Positions 10,233 to 20,825 of a DNA stretch of 64,000 nt are shown in pieces. This stretch comes from Acanthochlamys bracteata (taxonomy: Eukaryota > Streptophyta > Magnoliopsida > Pandanales > Velloziaceae). Location: the NCBI GenBank assembly GCA_019914995.1, contig CM034127.1, positions 5,766,001-5,830,000 of the forward strand, read 5' to 3'. The first letter of the stretch is position 1. Each line of letters opens with the position of its first letter. The translations under genes and the position numbers were made by a program. Below the pieces are notes generated by a model. That model had not been told where the DNA came from and did no database searches. It was given only the letters and a program-made list of their open reading frames with translations.

Positions 10233-11819
10233 ATGTCTACAACCGCTGGTGTTCTCTCTCCTGCTTCGATTCTCTCTATTATAGAGTTGTCAAGTTCTCT
10301 CTCTGAACTTAAACAGTCTCATGCTTTCATGCTTAAAACCGGTCTCTCTGATTCCAGCTTCGCTTCCGCTCGCCTTGTCTCTGCGGTAGCTTTTGAAGAT
10401 TTAGTCTATGCGAATTCGATATTTTCGTGCACGACAAAAAAAAATGCTTTTGCATGGAACACTATGATCAGGGCTTACAGAGTTTCAGGTCGCCCAGAAT
10501 CTTCTCTGGAGTTTTTCTGTAGCATGCTTCGCTCGCATGTGTTTCCTGATAAATTCACCTACCCGTTTGTGCTCAAGGCCTGTACGGCGCTGCTTGCCCT
10601 TGGGGAAGTGCTACAGATACATGCTCGAGTAATTAAGACAGGGTTTGACTTGGATGTGTTTGTGAATAACTCTTTAATCCATGCGTACGCTATCTCTGGA
10701 CGCATGGACGACGCGGTTAAGCTGCTTGATAAAATGCCGGAAAGGGATGTTGTGTCTTGGAATGCGATTATCAGTGCTTGCGTAGCGCAGGGTTTGATCG
10801 AAAGGGCAAGAGAACTGTTTGATGAGATGACTGAGAGGAGTATTGAAACATGGAATTTTATGGTGACAGGCTATCTGAATCTTGGTTTAGTGGAGCGTGC
10901 ACGTGAGCTCTTCGATCGGATGCCTGCAAGAGATGTTGTCTCTTGGAATGCAATGATTACCGGGTATGTTGATACAGGTTTCTATTCTAAAGTTCTAGAT
11001 CTTTTTCAGATTATGCTGAGTGAGGATGTTAAGCCGGATTACTGCACCCTCATCAATGTATTGACAGCTTGTGCACGAATGGGGGCCCTAGGACAGGGTG
11101 ACTGGATCCATGCTTACATTGGAAGGAATAAGATTGAAGTGGAAGGTTTTCTGGCTACTGCTCTTGTAGACATGTACTCCAAATGTGGAAACATTGAAAG
11201 AGCCTTGGATGTATTTTCTAGCACGGAGGTGAAAGATATTAGCACTTGGAATGCAATGATAGAAGGGCTGTGTAGTCATGGTTTCGCTGTGCAAGCGTTG
11301 GAGGTCTTTGAGAAAATGCAGGTTAGTGGTCACCGCCCAAATGAGGTCACTTTTGTGAGTCTTCTCTCAGCTTGCAGCCATGGAGGATTTTTACGTGAAG
11401 GCTGCCACATCTTTAATAACATGAGAGAGGCATATGAAATTGAACCTAATGTTAAGCATTATGGATGTATGGTCGACTTGCTTGGTCGAGCAGGAAAATT
11501 GGAGGAGGCCCAGGAACTTCTCAGTCAGGCTCCACTAGAAGTAAATAATTCTCCAGTTGTATTGGAGGCGCTTTTGAGTGCTTTTAGGAGCCATGGTGAT
11601 TCTGTCTCTGCAGAGATGGTTGGCAGCAAGCTTGTGGAGATGAGCCATCAAGGGAGCAGTTCGTACATTCAGCTTTCAAATCTGTATGCATCAGCAGGAA
11701 GATGGGATGATGCTACGGAGATTAGGCAACAGATGAGAGCTCGTGGAGTTAGAAAGGATCCTGGCTGCAGCACGATTGACATCAATGGGGTTGTTCATGA
11801 ATTCTTCGCAAGTGACTGA
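10233..11819 (+). CDS. PLS-class pentatricopeptide repeat protein with E domain
   Basis: Intronless, 528 aa. The protein is a run of ~35-residue PPR motifs of the PLS type. Examples are AFAWNTMIRAYRVSGRPESS, DVVSWNAIISACVAQGLIE, DVVSWNAMITGYVDTGFYS, GFLATALVDMYSKCGNIER and ISTWNAMIEGLCSHGFAVQ. It ends with an E/E+ region (KHYGCMVDLLGRAGKLEEA ... GCSTIDINGVVHEFFASD). There is no DYW deaminase domain; the frame stops right after the E+ start. PLS-E proteins bind organellar transcripts and usually act in C-to-U editing, recruiting a deaminase in trans. The N-terminus is Ser/Leu-rich and could be a mitochondrial or plastid targeting region, but no clear presequence is seen. The target site cannot be predicted by eye. 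Confidence 0.92.
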   Translation: MSTTAGVLSPASILSIIELSSSLSELKQSHAFMLKTGLSDSSFASARLVSAVAFEDLVYANSIFSCTTKKNAFAWNTMIRAYRVSGRPESSLEFFCSMLRSHVFPDKFTYPFVLKACTALLALGEVLQIHARVIKTGFDLDVFVNNSLIHAYAISGRMDDAVKLLDKMPERDVVSWNAIISACVAQGLIERARELFDEMTERSIETWNFMVTGYLNLGLVERARELFDRMPARDVVSWNAMITGYVDTGFYSKVLDLFQIMLSEDVKPDYCTLINVLTACARMGALGQGDWIHAYIGRNKIEVEGFLATALVDMYSKCGNIERALDVFSSTEVKDISTWNAMIEGLCSHGFAVQALEVFEKMQVSGHRPNEVTFVSLLSACSHGGFLREGCHIFNNMREAYEIEPNVKHYGCMVDLLGRAGKLEEAQELLSQAPLEVNNSPVVLEALLSAFRSHGDSVSAEMVGSKLVEMSHQGSSSYIQLSNLYASAGRWDDATEIRQQMRARGVRKDPGCSTIDINGVVHEFFASD

Positions 11820-12320
11820 TGGGCGACCTTCTTTAGGTGAATGGTAAAGCACAATCCGTGCCAATATCATAGTAGAGTGGCCTGGGCTTTTTGAGTGGAC
11901 AATGTTTATAGATGATGGCCACAGTGTAACATTTGCGAGAAAATGACCCTAAACAGGCTTGTGGAAGATGGCTGCACAAAATTTATGGATAGGCAGGAAG
12001 ATGCTTCTTGTTTGCTAAACAGTTAACTTCATCACCATGGTCGTCGCTGCATGACAACGCAAGTGTGTAGGTGAGCGAGTGTGATTGTCCAGGTTCCAAT
12101 ATTCACATTCAATCATGTTTACCGTAACCCGATAAAGGTAGTTGATGAATTCTACATCTCTTTTGTTAAAGAAAAAATAGTGTTACAATTGTAATAATAT
12201 AGAAAATAATTGTTTCGCTTCTATTTTCATAAGTACATAATCTGTATACATGCAATGCAATAATTTAGACAATCAGCTTACGGTTGACTTACTTTATCGC
12301 ACTATAATAACGTGTAATGG
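11820..12320. other. PPR 3' flank
   Basis: No gene is seen. The first 300-400 bp are likely PPR 3' UTR, and the rest is ordinary AT-rich spacer up to the BAHD relic. Confidence 0.5.
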
Positions 12321-12830
12321 TTATAGATTATCCGGTGCGATGCAAGGATATGAACCAGCTATAATATTTTCCAAATCACTGGCATGCTTAGCAAACTTAT
12401 CAAGTTTTTCCTTCACTAACACAATCCAAAGTTCAAACATTAATGCCACATTAACTTTATTTACTATCAGAGAGCAGTAGCTCAAAGTAATGCATCCCAC
12501 TAACAACAGTCCACCAAACAATGTTTTCCCATGCCCAAAGTCCAGCTCATGAATGGAAGTTTCCACCATGCAGAGACAGAGAAATTCTTCCCATCCATTT
12601 GGAGATGGGAACTCCTTTGTCCACTTCCAAGTTCCAACCAGTCTAATCACTGACCTGACTGACATGCTTATTATTGCTAACATTCTTTATTCCTCCTCTG
12701 ATCATACCCACAACTAGTAGAAAAGGTTTATGTGGTAGCTCTTCCACTTGTGCACTAGCACAAGTTGTAACACTGCGTTGCCAACAAACCCTTCAGGCAA
12801 TGATGGCGAAATCTTCGAATTCACTACAAA
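12321..12830 (-). pseudogene. BAHD acyltransferase 3'-end relic
   Basis: Read on the minus strand from ~12822, fragments follow the C-terminal domain of BAHD acyltransferases. In order these are SKISPSLPEGFVGNAVL (family: PPLP..YFGN), then in a shifted frame TTCASAQVEELPHKPFLLVV (family: A....EL..KPF). In the open frame 12683-12321 come SLVGTWKW-like sequence, then IHELDFGHGK (catalytic-domain motif DFGWGKP) and LWIVLVKEKLDKFAKHASDLE, which matches the C-terminal region before the end of the enzyme. The DFGWGK Trp is His and the following Pro is lost. At least one frameshift separates the fragments, and the 5' two-thirds, including HXXXD, are absent. It looks closest to the HCT/spermidine-acyltransferase branch. 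It is a dead fragment, cut off at about 12822 by different sequence. Confidence 0.6.
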
Positions 12831-13026
12831 GAGTACTACAGATATAATTTCTGTTGGGTCATCATTGCGACAAAAACTGTTTTAGTTCTTACTCTCTATA
12901 TGGTGCGCCACACTCAGTTCCAATGCGGAACAGTTTGACATGGTTGATGTTTGGTTGAAGCGATTGCTCATTACGGCAGGAGTGAAGGAGAAAATTCGAT
13001 GACTGTATTTGTCTGTTACGTTTAAT

Positions 13027-13092
13027 ACTATATATTTATGCCGATGTATGATCAGAATGACTATATATTTATGCCGATGTACGATCAGAATG
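13027..13092. repeat. 33-bp tandem duplication
   Basis: The unit 'actatatatttatgccgatg...' (33 bp) occurs twice head to tail. The copies differ at one base (ta-t-gatc versus ta-c-gatc), which indicates a recent local duplication. Confidence 0.8.
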
Positions 13093-13359
13093 ACGAGCGA
13101 AGGACAAAAAGGTATTAGTGATCAATTTTAAGTGTCTGACCTGGATAGTGAATATAGGAATTTCTTCAAGGCTTAGAAATCCCATGGCTGGAAGCTTGGA
13201 ACAATAAGATGTCGAATTAAGGGTTAGGAATTTCGTCTATACGAAATCTTGATTCTGTGCGAACAAAAAAACGACCCTTTCGTTGTTGCAGACCAATTCC
13301 AGCCTGTGTTTCAGAATTAAATCTCAAGTCTTCCAGCGATCAAATGGTAATATATGAGA

Positions 13360-15390
13360 AGTACTCCTACAAGAAGAAACAAGGTCTCTGTCGATCAGAA
13401 CTTCAGCGACCAATAAAAAACGATTGCTAATAAAGGTACGAGCGATCAAAGCAACTTGTCGCTATTAATTGATCTATAGCGAACCGATAATAAGACAATC
13501 GCTGTTATTAGGATAAAAGCAACCGGTTAACAAACTTGGTTATTTGCTATACTAACAACAGAGAAGGTTATGCAGGTAGAATTTTAGCTTTTTAACAAAA
13601 GTTTTTAGTATTACTGTATGCTGAAATTTCTTATAAATCTACTATACTGCATAATTTAAAAGTTATATCAACTTGAGGCGCCATGACGCGTATGAATATT
13701 TGGCAATGCGTTTAGAGGAATGATGAGTCAATTAGAAATAATTGTGCATTTTTATTCTTTTACTATAGATGACTTAATTTTATAATAACTTAATGGATCA
13801 AAATTTAAAAAAATAGTAAAATAAAGAGAACTTATACATACCCGAATATCTCGATAAGAGTGATTTGTAAGAAAAAAAGATATAGTGTTTAGAAGTAGGA
13901 TGTGTTAATTAGAAACATTTGTACTATTTTAGCATTTTACTATAGAAGATTTTAGTTTTACGGTAACTTAAAAGGACCAAAATTCAAAAAGAAAAATGGT
14001 GAAATGACATAAACCTGCACGTAGACGAGCATTTCGTTTAGAGTCACTTGTTAAAAAAAATAACATTATGTTTGGAGATAAAACGAGTGAAATATAAATA
14101 TTTATTTATTTAAAATTTTATTATAAAAGATGGGTTTTATAATAAATTAAAGGACCAAAACTCAGAAAAAAAATATCCAACCATTTACGCATGATTGACT
14201 TGTAAAAAGAATTAAAAATTACTTTTGGAGATAAGACAAGTGAAATAGAAATATTTTTCTATTTATAGATTTTACTATAAAAGGCTTATCCTTTAACAAA
14301 TGAACTTGTAAAAACTCAAAAGATGCTGTGAAATAAAGCGAAATCTATGCATGTAGGATTATCTTGGTGAGATGATTTGTATGAAGAAACGATATTGCAT
14401 TTGGATATATGGTGTGTGAAATATTTTTCTATTTTAAAACTTTTATTGTAATAAGACTTAGTTTTATAATAATTTAAAATGTCAAAATTTAAATAATTGG
14501 TAAAATAACGTCAAATTTATGCGTACACAATTTCTAGACGAAAGTGACTTGTACGAAGAAATAATTTTGAAGCTAGGGCGAGTGAAATAAAAGTATTGTT
14601 CTATTGTTGCTATGGAAGACTTTAATTCGGTAGCAACTTAAGGATCAAAACTGTAAAAAAGTGATGAAATGCTACGGAACCTACACATGCACTACTGTTC
14701 GCTAGAGTGACTTTCATTAAGAAGCGACATTAACTTAAAGATAAGACGAGTGAGATATATACAATATTATGTTCTTTAACTTTTTTATTGCATGATTATA
14801 AATTTTACTATATAGTTTGACTTTATAGTAGCATATTTTCTCATTTATTTTAGATGTATGATCAGTTTTGGTGTTTCTATGAAATAGACATTAATGTATT
14901 TGCTCTATATAAACTCGGCATTAATGAACATAATTTTTTTAATTATCAAAATAATTATCTATTTATATTCAAGAATTATCGACATTTTTAAACTAATATA
15001 AAATATTTAAAATTAATTTATTTAGTGAATAATTCAAAAAATGTTTTAGCTAAACATACGTGGTCTAAGTCGTTACCAATACACGACCAGTGATACACGG
15101 GTCGCTATACTTACTAGCGGCCAAACCAATTAGTTCCTATTCATACATAAGGCGATCGATATGTTTTAATTACTAATAATCTAATAATCACCTAGATAGA
15201 ATTAGTCGTTGTTATCGAAGTAGTGACAAGCATGTGTTGGTAGCTAATACTGTAATAGTGACAAATAGAATTGTCGTTATTATATTATTAACAAACTAAT
15301 AAATATTGGTCGCCAATATATTTATAATTACGATCAATTTGACTTGATCACTATTAAATATTGGTCGTCAAAGCTTCACTAAATCTTTAA
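13360..15390. mobile_element. Probable CACTA-like non-autonomous element or its remains
   Basis: The left side opens with 'cctacaagaagaaacaagg', similar to the CACTACAAGAAA end of plant CACTA elements. It is followed by dense 'gcgacc / cgattgc / gtcgctatta / tagcgaacc' motifs to ~13560. The right side (15050-15390) has the same vocabulary ('gggtcgctat', 'actagcggcc', 'attgtcgttatta', 'attggtcgccaa', 'attggtcgtcaaag'). Between the two lies the tandem array. No transposase is seen and a convincing right terminal inverted repeat was not found, so boundaries are approximate. Confidence 0.4.
13720..14850 (+). repeat. Diverged tandem array, ~170-bp unit, about seven copies
   Basis: The recurrent landmark 'tactatagatgactta' and its variants occur at about 13761, 13938, 14119, 14273, 14443, 14607 and 14806. 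Each is followed by '...ataacttaa(t/a)ggacaaaatt', an 'aaaatagtgaaataa' block, a 'catgcatg..acgatt' block and 'gatgacttgtaagaagaaa', then 'ggagataagacgagtgaaata'. Spacing is about 154-199 bp, so copies are old and diverged by indels. There is no coding sequence. Confidence 0.65.
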
Positions 15391-17697
15391 TAAGCTACAT
15401 ATACACCAAGAGCAAAGTGCTTCACCAAGCACACTTACTATCACCGGGTTTTTTCATCAAGATAACCCCTCACAGTCTACTGGGCACCACTGCCCCTCTG
15501 ACTGATATGCTAACTCTATTACAAGATTTAAGAACTTTCACCAAACTTCACCTGAGCTTTCTTACCCGTGCCCGCAGCACTTCTGTCACAAAGTCAGTAA
15601 GAAGTTACAAGAAAATAAATAGAAGTTGAGCACAAGATCTATCTCATGATGGTTAAATGTTCACTAAGTTTTTCTAATGAGATGATCGGAAAGATTGCTG
15701 AGAGAGATATCTTCAGAGTGATCAGCAGCAGCAGGATGTCAATTGCTTGAGTAAAGAGCTGTTGAGTTCTTGTATGTCTTTGTTCGTCTTCTATTCTCTC
15801 TGCTCTTTTTCTTTATTGCTCTTTCTCCCTTCTTATAGAGTTTCATCTCTGTGCAGGACGATTTTTCCGTTGAAGAAGGTTGCCGTTGGCGCCCTTTTGC
15901 ATTGGTAGACTTTTATGCCAGAGAGATAGCAGTTTGTCCAGCGGTTAATCAACCGCTTCCACAATTGCTTTCGGCTATCTTTGTGCAATGTCTTCATGGC
16001 ATTAAATGCAATATAGAGAAATTTAAATTTACCCGCCAGTGATTGTGAACTTGATTTAGCTAAGTTGTTATCTGTAATATGAGAGCTGAGTTGGCTTGTC
16101 TATATTAAATGCATCTCAGGTTGACTGTTTTGAATTTATTTGACTTCCCAGTTTTCAGTTGTATAATTTGCTTTCTCTCTTTGATCATTGAGCTTTCTCT
16201 TTCTGTGAAAAAGAAGATAATTTTTGCTCGTTGTTGATCTTGTATGTGATTTGCTTCAGTGCGTTGTGAGTCCAGAAGATTTTTGAAGCAAAAAGTTTGA
16301 GCTAAATTTTGTTGTTAAATCCAATACTATATTTTGGACGATACAGAGAAGTCTTTATATGCTTTAGCAATTAAACGACTGACTGTACACTGTTTGATTT
16401 ACAGTAGCATAACAATTGGCTGCTTAATGACTGTTATTATCTGCCGTAAGTAAAATAATTTTAATTTATCTAATCCTGCAGAACTTAATTTCAAATTATT
16501 AATTCAATATAAATCATAATTTTTAATTTTTTATTATCATCAAAATTAATTCGATAGTTCCAACAGCACCTTTTTAGTATTCACTCGTCTTCATCTCTCA
16601 ATGGTGTCCTTATATTTATGTTTTGCCTTCCAAAAGAAGAAATAGTTTCTACAGCGAATGCAATAATTTAGATGACATTCAGAAGTGCGTAGAATAAATA
16701 TTTAAAAAGTAAAATTTATTTTAAAACTTTTCAAAAAACAAATTCAGATTTTTATTTAAGGAATAATACAGTTATTTTTATATAAAAAGTTTGACGTGTA
16801 ATTTACATATATTTATCAAAAATTTAAAAATATTTTAAATAAAAAAATTTAGTAAAAAATAAATAAATAAAATAAAATAGTAAAATAAATAAAATGGAAT
16901 GCCAAACGTGCTTATGATCTATGTTTGACATGTAACAGCTAAGAAAAAAGATCCCAAAAAAATTGAAGAAATAAAAGCAAGTTTGAGATAATCTTAAAAA
17001 AAGAATAAAAACGTAAAATACCTTATGGATGGATGACTTTAATTTTAGGGGTGAACGATTAAACCTGACCGTTTTAAATCATGGCTCCAACAAGGAAACA
17101 TGATTCACGGCACCGAACAATCCAGTATTGGACAGAACCTAAGTTGGCTAACTAACTAGTCCGATCGGCTCAAAAAATTATCGATCCTTATACCGGATGC
17201 AGTCCAAGAGGAAGTCGATTTAGGGTACCTTATTTTAATTTTATAAATAAGTATTTAGAAAAACTGTTTTTATATATGAGTTGTTAAAAAAAATATTATT
17301 GAAAGTAATATTTTTTTTAATAAAAAATAAATTAAAAATAACTTTTTAGTAAAAAAAAGTTATTTATAAGTTAAAAAAATATACCTTTAATTAATACATT
17401 TATGCAGAATAGAAATTAGAACAAATAAGACTTGATACAAATAATTTATAAAATTTATAAAATTTAAAATACATAAAAATATACTATTACTATTTTATTA
17501 TATTTTAACATAAAAATAAACATAATATCAAAAAAAATTTTATTTAAAAACTGCTTTCAGATTATGTCCATCATCAAACCACTCTTTTCTCTCTGTGTTC
17601 ATATCACATCAAACGATTAATAAGTTGTTCGTGTTTCACATATGATATCAAGTTATATCACTCAGCAAATGAGATGGCAGGTGTGATCTTTCATCTC

Positions 17698-17755
17698 GTG
17701 GACGTGAAAAGAATTATCCATTCCATCCCACGGACGCGAGAAGAATTATCCATTC
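17698..17755. repeat. Near-tandem duplication upstream of LEA-like gene
   Basis: Two 26-bp copies (17698-17723 and 17730-17755) share 'ggacg(t/c)ga(a/g)aagaattatcc'. They lie about 230-290 bp upstream of the LEA-like start codon and may duplicate a promoter element. Confidence 0.6.
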
Positions 17756-17809
17756 ATCTAGACTATGCTTCCCCTAATACAGGTGTCAACTAGTTTGCTC
17801 ACCATGAAT

Positions 17810-17817
17810 ACGTGTCC
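17810..17817 (+). promoter_or_regulatory. ABRE (ACGTGTCC) of the LEA-like gene
   Basis: ACGTGTCC fits the ABA-responsive element core ACGTGKC and lies 167-174 bp before the start codon. A TATATA motif (about 17883-17888) sits between it and the ATG. This is the usual arrangement for ABA- or desiccation-induced genes. Confidence 0.6.
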
Positions 17818-17983
17818 CCCTTTGATTTCTGCATCAGCCTCTCAGTATATGTATATTTTCTCAAATCGACCGCCATCACTCCTTATATATTGTAAACAAC
17901 ACATCAACGAAAACGTTGTACAAACTGAAAGCGGTTCCATTCGAGCAAAACAGAAGTGAAGATAAGTTAAACATTTGAAAGCA

Positions 17984-18268
17984 ATGGCAGAGAACATGGA
18001 GGCGAAGAGCAAGCCAGAAGTTCACCCGCCTAACATGTCTGAGATGAAGCCAGTCACTGAAGAAGCTTACGGTGGAGGATTGTACGGCCATGATGATGGT
18101 GCTGTACAAGCTAAACTGTCTGATCCTCCGGCGAGCGTGACGCAGAGTGCAGATGGACCTGCAGAAGCTTCTCTGCTTCAGCAAAAGCAACAGCAACGAG
18201 AACACAACGAGCCGCCGTCCAAGGGCGATAGGGATCTGGACATCACCGGCCAGTCGTATATACAGTAA
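17984..18268 (+). CDS. Small hydrophilic LEA-like / seed-maturation protein
   Basis: Single-exon gene encoding 94 aa from the ATG at 17984. The protein is highly hydrophilic and has no signal peptide or membrane segment. Features in order are a Lys/Glu/Pro N-terminus, MKPVTEEAYGGGLYG near residues 21-35, an acidic Asp/Gly patch, a Ser/Ala/Pro middle, a Gln-rich run (LLQQKQQQ) and a DRDLDITGQSYIQ tail. The composition and the EEAYGGGLYG block suit a late-embryogenesis-abundant type protein, which protects cells during desiccation. I do not place it in a numbered LEA group. The ABRE upstream supports ABA/seed regulation. The coding frame is open and GC-richer than its surroundings, so it is very likely real; the functional label is less certain. 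Confidence 0.75.
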   Translation: MAENMEAKSKPEVHPPNMSEMKPVTEEAYGGGLYGHDDGAVQAKLSDPPASVTQSADGPAEASLLQQKQQQREHNEPPSKGDRDLDITGQSYIQ

Positions 18269-18466
18269 AGGTTGCTAGTGTTATTCCCCTGCTTTTGAGT
18301 TTTTCAAATGTAGTTGGAGAAATGTTTAAACAAGTTTCGAGCAATAAATGATTAATGGTTTCCTTTTAATTTGCCTCACTTCTCGTTGCCTTGTATGGAC
18401 CGTGTGGTTAAATGTTTGTGTCGGCTTGAACCTGAATGCAGTCTGTGTCAATCTAAGCGTTTTTTA

Positions 18467-18477
18467 GTCCCACATCG
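18467..18477 (+). promoter_or_regulatory. Upstream sequence element (USE) of 7SL RNA gene
   Basis: GTCCCACATCG matches exactly the plant snRNA-type USE (RTCCCACATCG). It starts 64 bp before the predicted RNA 5' end. Confidence 0.9.
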
Positions 18478-18502
18478 AAAAGCAGAATCATATACACAAG
18501 CT

Positions 18503-18508
18503 TATAAG
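18503..18508 (+). promoter_or_regulatory. TATA box of 7SL RNA gene
   Basis: TATAAG starts 25 nt after the end of the USE. In plants this short spacing specifies RNA polymerase III, whereas Pol II snRNA genes have about ten bases more. It lies 28 bp before the RNA start. Confidence 0.8.
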
Positions 18509-18530
18509 TTTTAAAGAGACTTGCTCTCTC

Positions 18531-18836
18531 GCCGGGCTTGGTAACGCGAGCTTGTAACTCAAGTGAGGGCATTAAGTGGTCCGAATGATCGGATTAGATT
18601 CACGAGCTGGGTTCAATCGAAGTGCAATGAAGTTTGGTTCGCCCGGTCCAAGTTCGAAGTTGATCAACGGTACCCAAGCTAACGTTTAGGTCTCGTTGGT
18701 CCTAAAGTGGTGGGGAACGCGTCAGGCTGGCTTCACAGAGCAGCGAGTACAACCCGCTTCAAACGGTGGACGGATTACGAACCTGCGCACTTTGGACCCG
18801 CGAAGCTCGATGTGCTACCCCCAATCAAACGGCCGC
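18531..18836 (+). ncRNA. 7SL (signal recognition particle) RNA
   Basis: The ~306-nt RNA is the scaffold of the cytosolic signal recognition particle, which brings ribosomes making secretory proteins to the ER. The 5' part GCCGGGCTTGGTAACGCGAG, then CTTGTAAC and a GTGAGGGCATTAAG-type block, form the Alu domain, with TGTAAC being the conserved turn motif. The 3' part has the helix-8 region, GCGTCAGGCTGGCTTC ... AGAGCAGCGAG, where GTCAGG and AGCAGC flank the SRP54-binding loop. The 3' end CCCCCAATCAAACGGCCGC pairs back towards the Alu 5' strand. A T5 run follows as terminator. The length, the USE plus TATA at Pol III spacing, and the motif order all agree. Short open frames here (18696-18997) are not coding. 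Identification rests on recall of plant 7SL sequence, not an alignment. Confidence 0.9.
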
Positions 18837-18841
18837 TTTTT
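18837..18841 (+). terminator. Pol III terminator of 7SL RNA
   Basis: TTTTT directly follows the GCCGC 3' end of the RNA, as expected for a polymerase III gene. Confidence 0.8.
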
Positions 18842-20815
18842 CCTTTTACTTATTCTACTAATATGTTTGGAGAGTTCCTCGCCGTTGATTATTGGGTAGC
18901 TAAACTTGCGGCAGTGGCGTGTGTGGACGAAGCGAACTTCTTTCTTTTGATCCCGTTTTCAAGGAAGCATCTTCGACGATTATTAGATTTTGGTTGAATT
19001 AGGAAATGAATATCAAAATCAAGAAAAATATTTCTGTTCCGCTAGAGTTTTCATCCTTAATGCAGTTTTTGGTCACATTCGTCTGATCATGTCGATGTGT
19101 TTAAAAGTTATTTTATGGATTTTATGCTGATAGGGAAAGCCATACTAGCATTATTTTTCAAATGTTTCTTTTTACTTATTGAATAATTTTTTTGTATAAA
19201 ATTTATTAATAATTAAAAATATAAAAACTCTTACGTAATGATATTTATTGTTATTATTTTAATAAAATTTTTTTATAAAACAAAAATTTTGATTCAAAAA
19301 ATATTTTTTGAAAGTATTTTCAAACGTTCTGATGCTTCACTTTGCATGGGTAGTGTTCCTTGCAAGTCAACAATTCTCAAGTTAAATTACATTAGATGTT
19401 CCTGCAATCTTGAACATGTACACGATTAGGGCGATTGAAGGGATTGAATAATAGTAGATTTAGGGGTGTTTACTTTGAAGATAAAGTGAATAAAGTAATT
19501 TTTTGAATCAATTTAAAAAATAAATTAAAAATATTTAATAAAAAATAAAATTATATATTAAGGTTTAAATTAAAATTTTTAAAAAAATTTATTAATAAAA
19601 AATTTTATTTTAATTTTTATGTATTTTATATTAAAATAAATTTTAAAAAAAGTGAGTTTGAAGAGTGACGCTCTAAAGTTTGTTTGTGTCTTCTCTGTTC
19701 TTAGTTTTTTAAGAGGTGACTGAAAAATTAGAATTAATATAAATTTAGATTGTTTTAAAAAGTAAGTTGATAATATACAAAGTTGATAATACAAAATTAC
19801 TATATATAAAAGTTGGTAATATATATAAAAAATTTTAGTTCATTCCGAATAAATATTGTTTGCACTTTTATATTAAATGATAAAAAAAAGAAAAGTTTCA
19901 AAGTATATATTATTTTTTATTTAATCTTGATCACTAAATTAGATAAAATATTATTTGTAATTTAATTAAATTAAAATTTTATTAATATATTTTCAACTTA
20001 TGAAAAATTAGTTTTAAACTTTGTACCAATAAGAGCATACTGATTTGTATAAATATGCACATAAATAGCGATGTATTTTTATCCATATATATTTTATGAA
20101 AATGTATTGAAAAAAATAAAACATCATAATATTACTTATTATTTATATTAATTAATAAATATTTAATAATTTATTCATTTAAATACTGTTGTAATTTAGT
20201 TTGATATAACTTTTTGGTTTAGATACCTCTATCAAACCAGTAAGGAGCTTTTGGTCTTACTTATTTCAAAATAATTTTTTCATTTTTTCATTTTATATTT
20301 TTTATAAGTACTTAAAAATATTTAAAAATTTAAAAATAAAAGTTTTACATAATAAGATTTTTTTATTATTAATTTTTATTATTTGTAGGTAAAAAATAGC
20401 TTGTTTTTTCAAAAAGTATAGAAATAGTTTTTATTTTAAAAAATTTTATTTTAAAAACCTAATTTAAAATTAAGTCTGAATTAGTTATTTTAATAAAATT
20501 TTAATTTTTAGCTGACCACGGCTCTTTTGGCCTTCCGTTGGAAAACTTTTAAGTTAGAAAATATTTTAATTCGCGTGAAAGTTCATAAAAATAACGTTTA
20601 AAAGTAAAATTTTCATAAAATAAAATTTTAATAAATGATAAATATGTGAAATAGAGTTAGAAAAGTGAGTTTTAGTAAAAATAAATTAGATGTGCAATTA
20701 AACTAAAATTCAAATAATTAATTAAAAAATATAAAATAATTAATTTGAAATAAAGAGAGTTATGTGATATTAAAAATTTTAAATACGCTATAGATCTACT
20801 CCTCTTCCCATTTCC
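18842..20815. other. AT-rich intergenic region
   Basis: No gene is supported. The first 200 bp is of mixed composition and could be 7SL flank or old duplicated sequence. The rest is very AT-rich, with AT-rich dispersed-repeat copies near 19460-19660 and 20265-20470. The right end is the ELF6-like promoter. Confidence 0.5.
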
Positions 20816-20819
20816 TTGT

Positions 20820-20825
20820 CACGTG
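20820..20825. promoter_or_regulatory. G-box (CACGTG) in ELF6-like promoter/leader
   Basis: CACGTG within tcacgtgac, 191-196 bp before the ELF6-like ATG. It is a binding core for bHLH and bZIP factors. A single motif only; function is inferred. Confidence 0.4.

Larger units (their letters stand above)
12684..17640. other. Gene-free repeat region between BAHD relic and LEA-like gene
   Basis: No complete gene is seen. It contains CACTA-like subterminal motifs (about 13360-13560 and 15040-15390), a 33-bp tandem duplication (13027-13092) and a diverged ~170-bp tandem array (about 13720-14850). AT-rich dispersed repeats lie near 16690-16910 and 17220-17560. A 63-codon open segment at 15851-16042 matches nothing recognised. 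Confidence 0.5.

Noticed and set aside
15851..16042. 63-codon ORF MQDDFSVEEGCRWRPFALVD...
   Set aside because: No recognised similarity, short, and in a repeat region; not enough to call a gene.
18696..18997. Two overlapping plus-strand ORFs of 67 and 96 codons
   Set aside because: They begin within the 7SL RNA gene and run past its terminator; the sequence is explained by the RNA.
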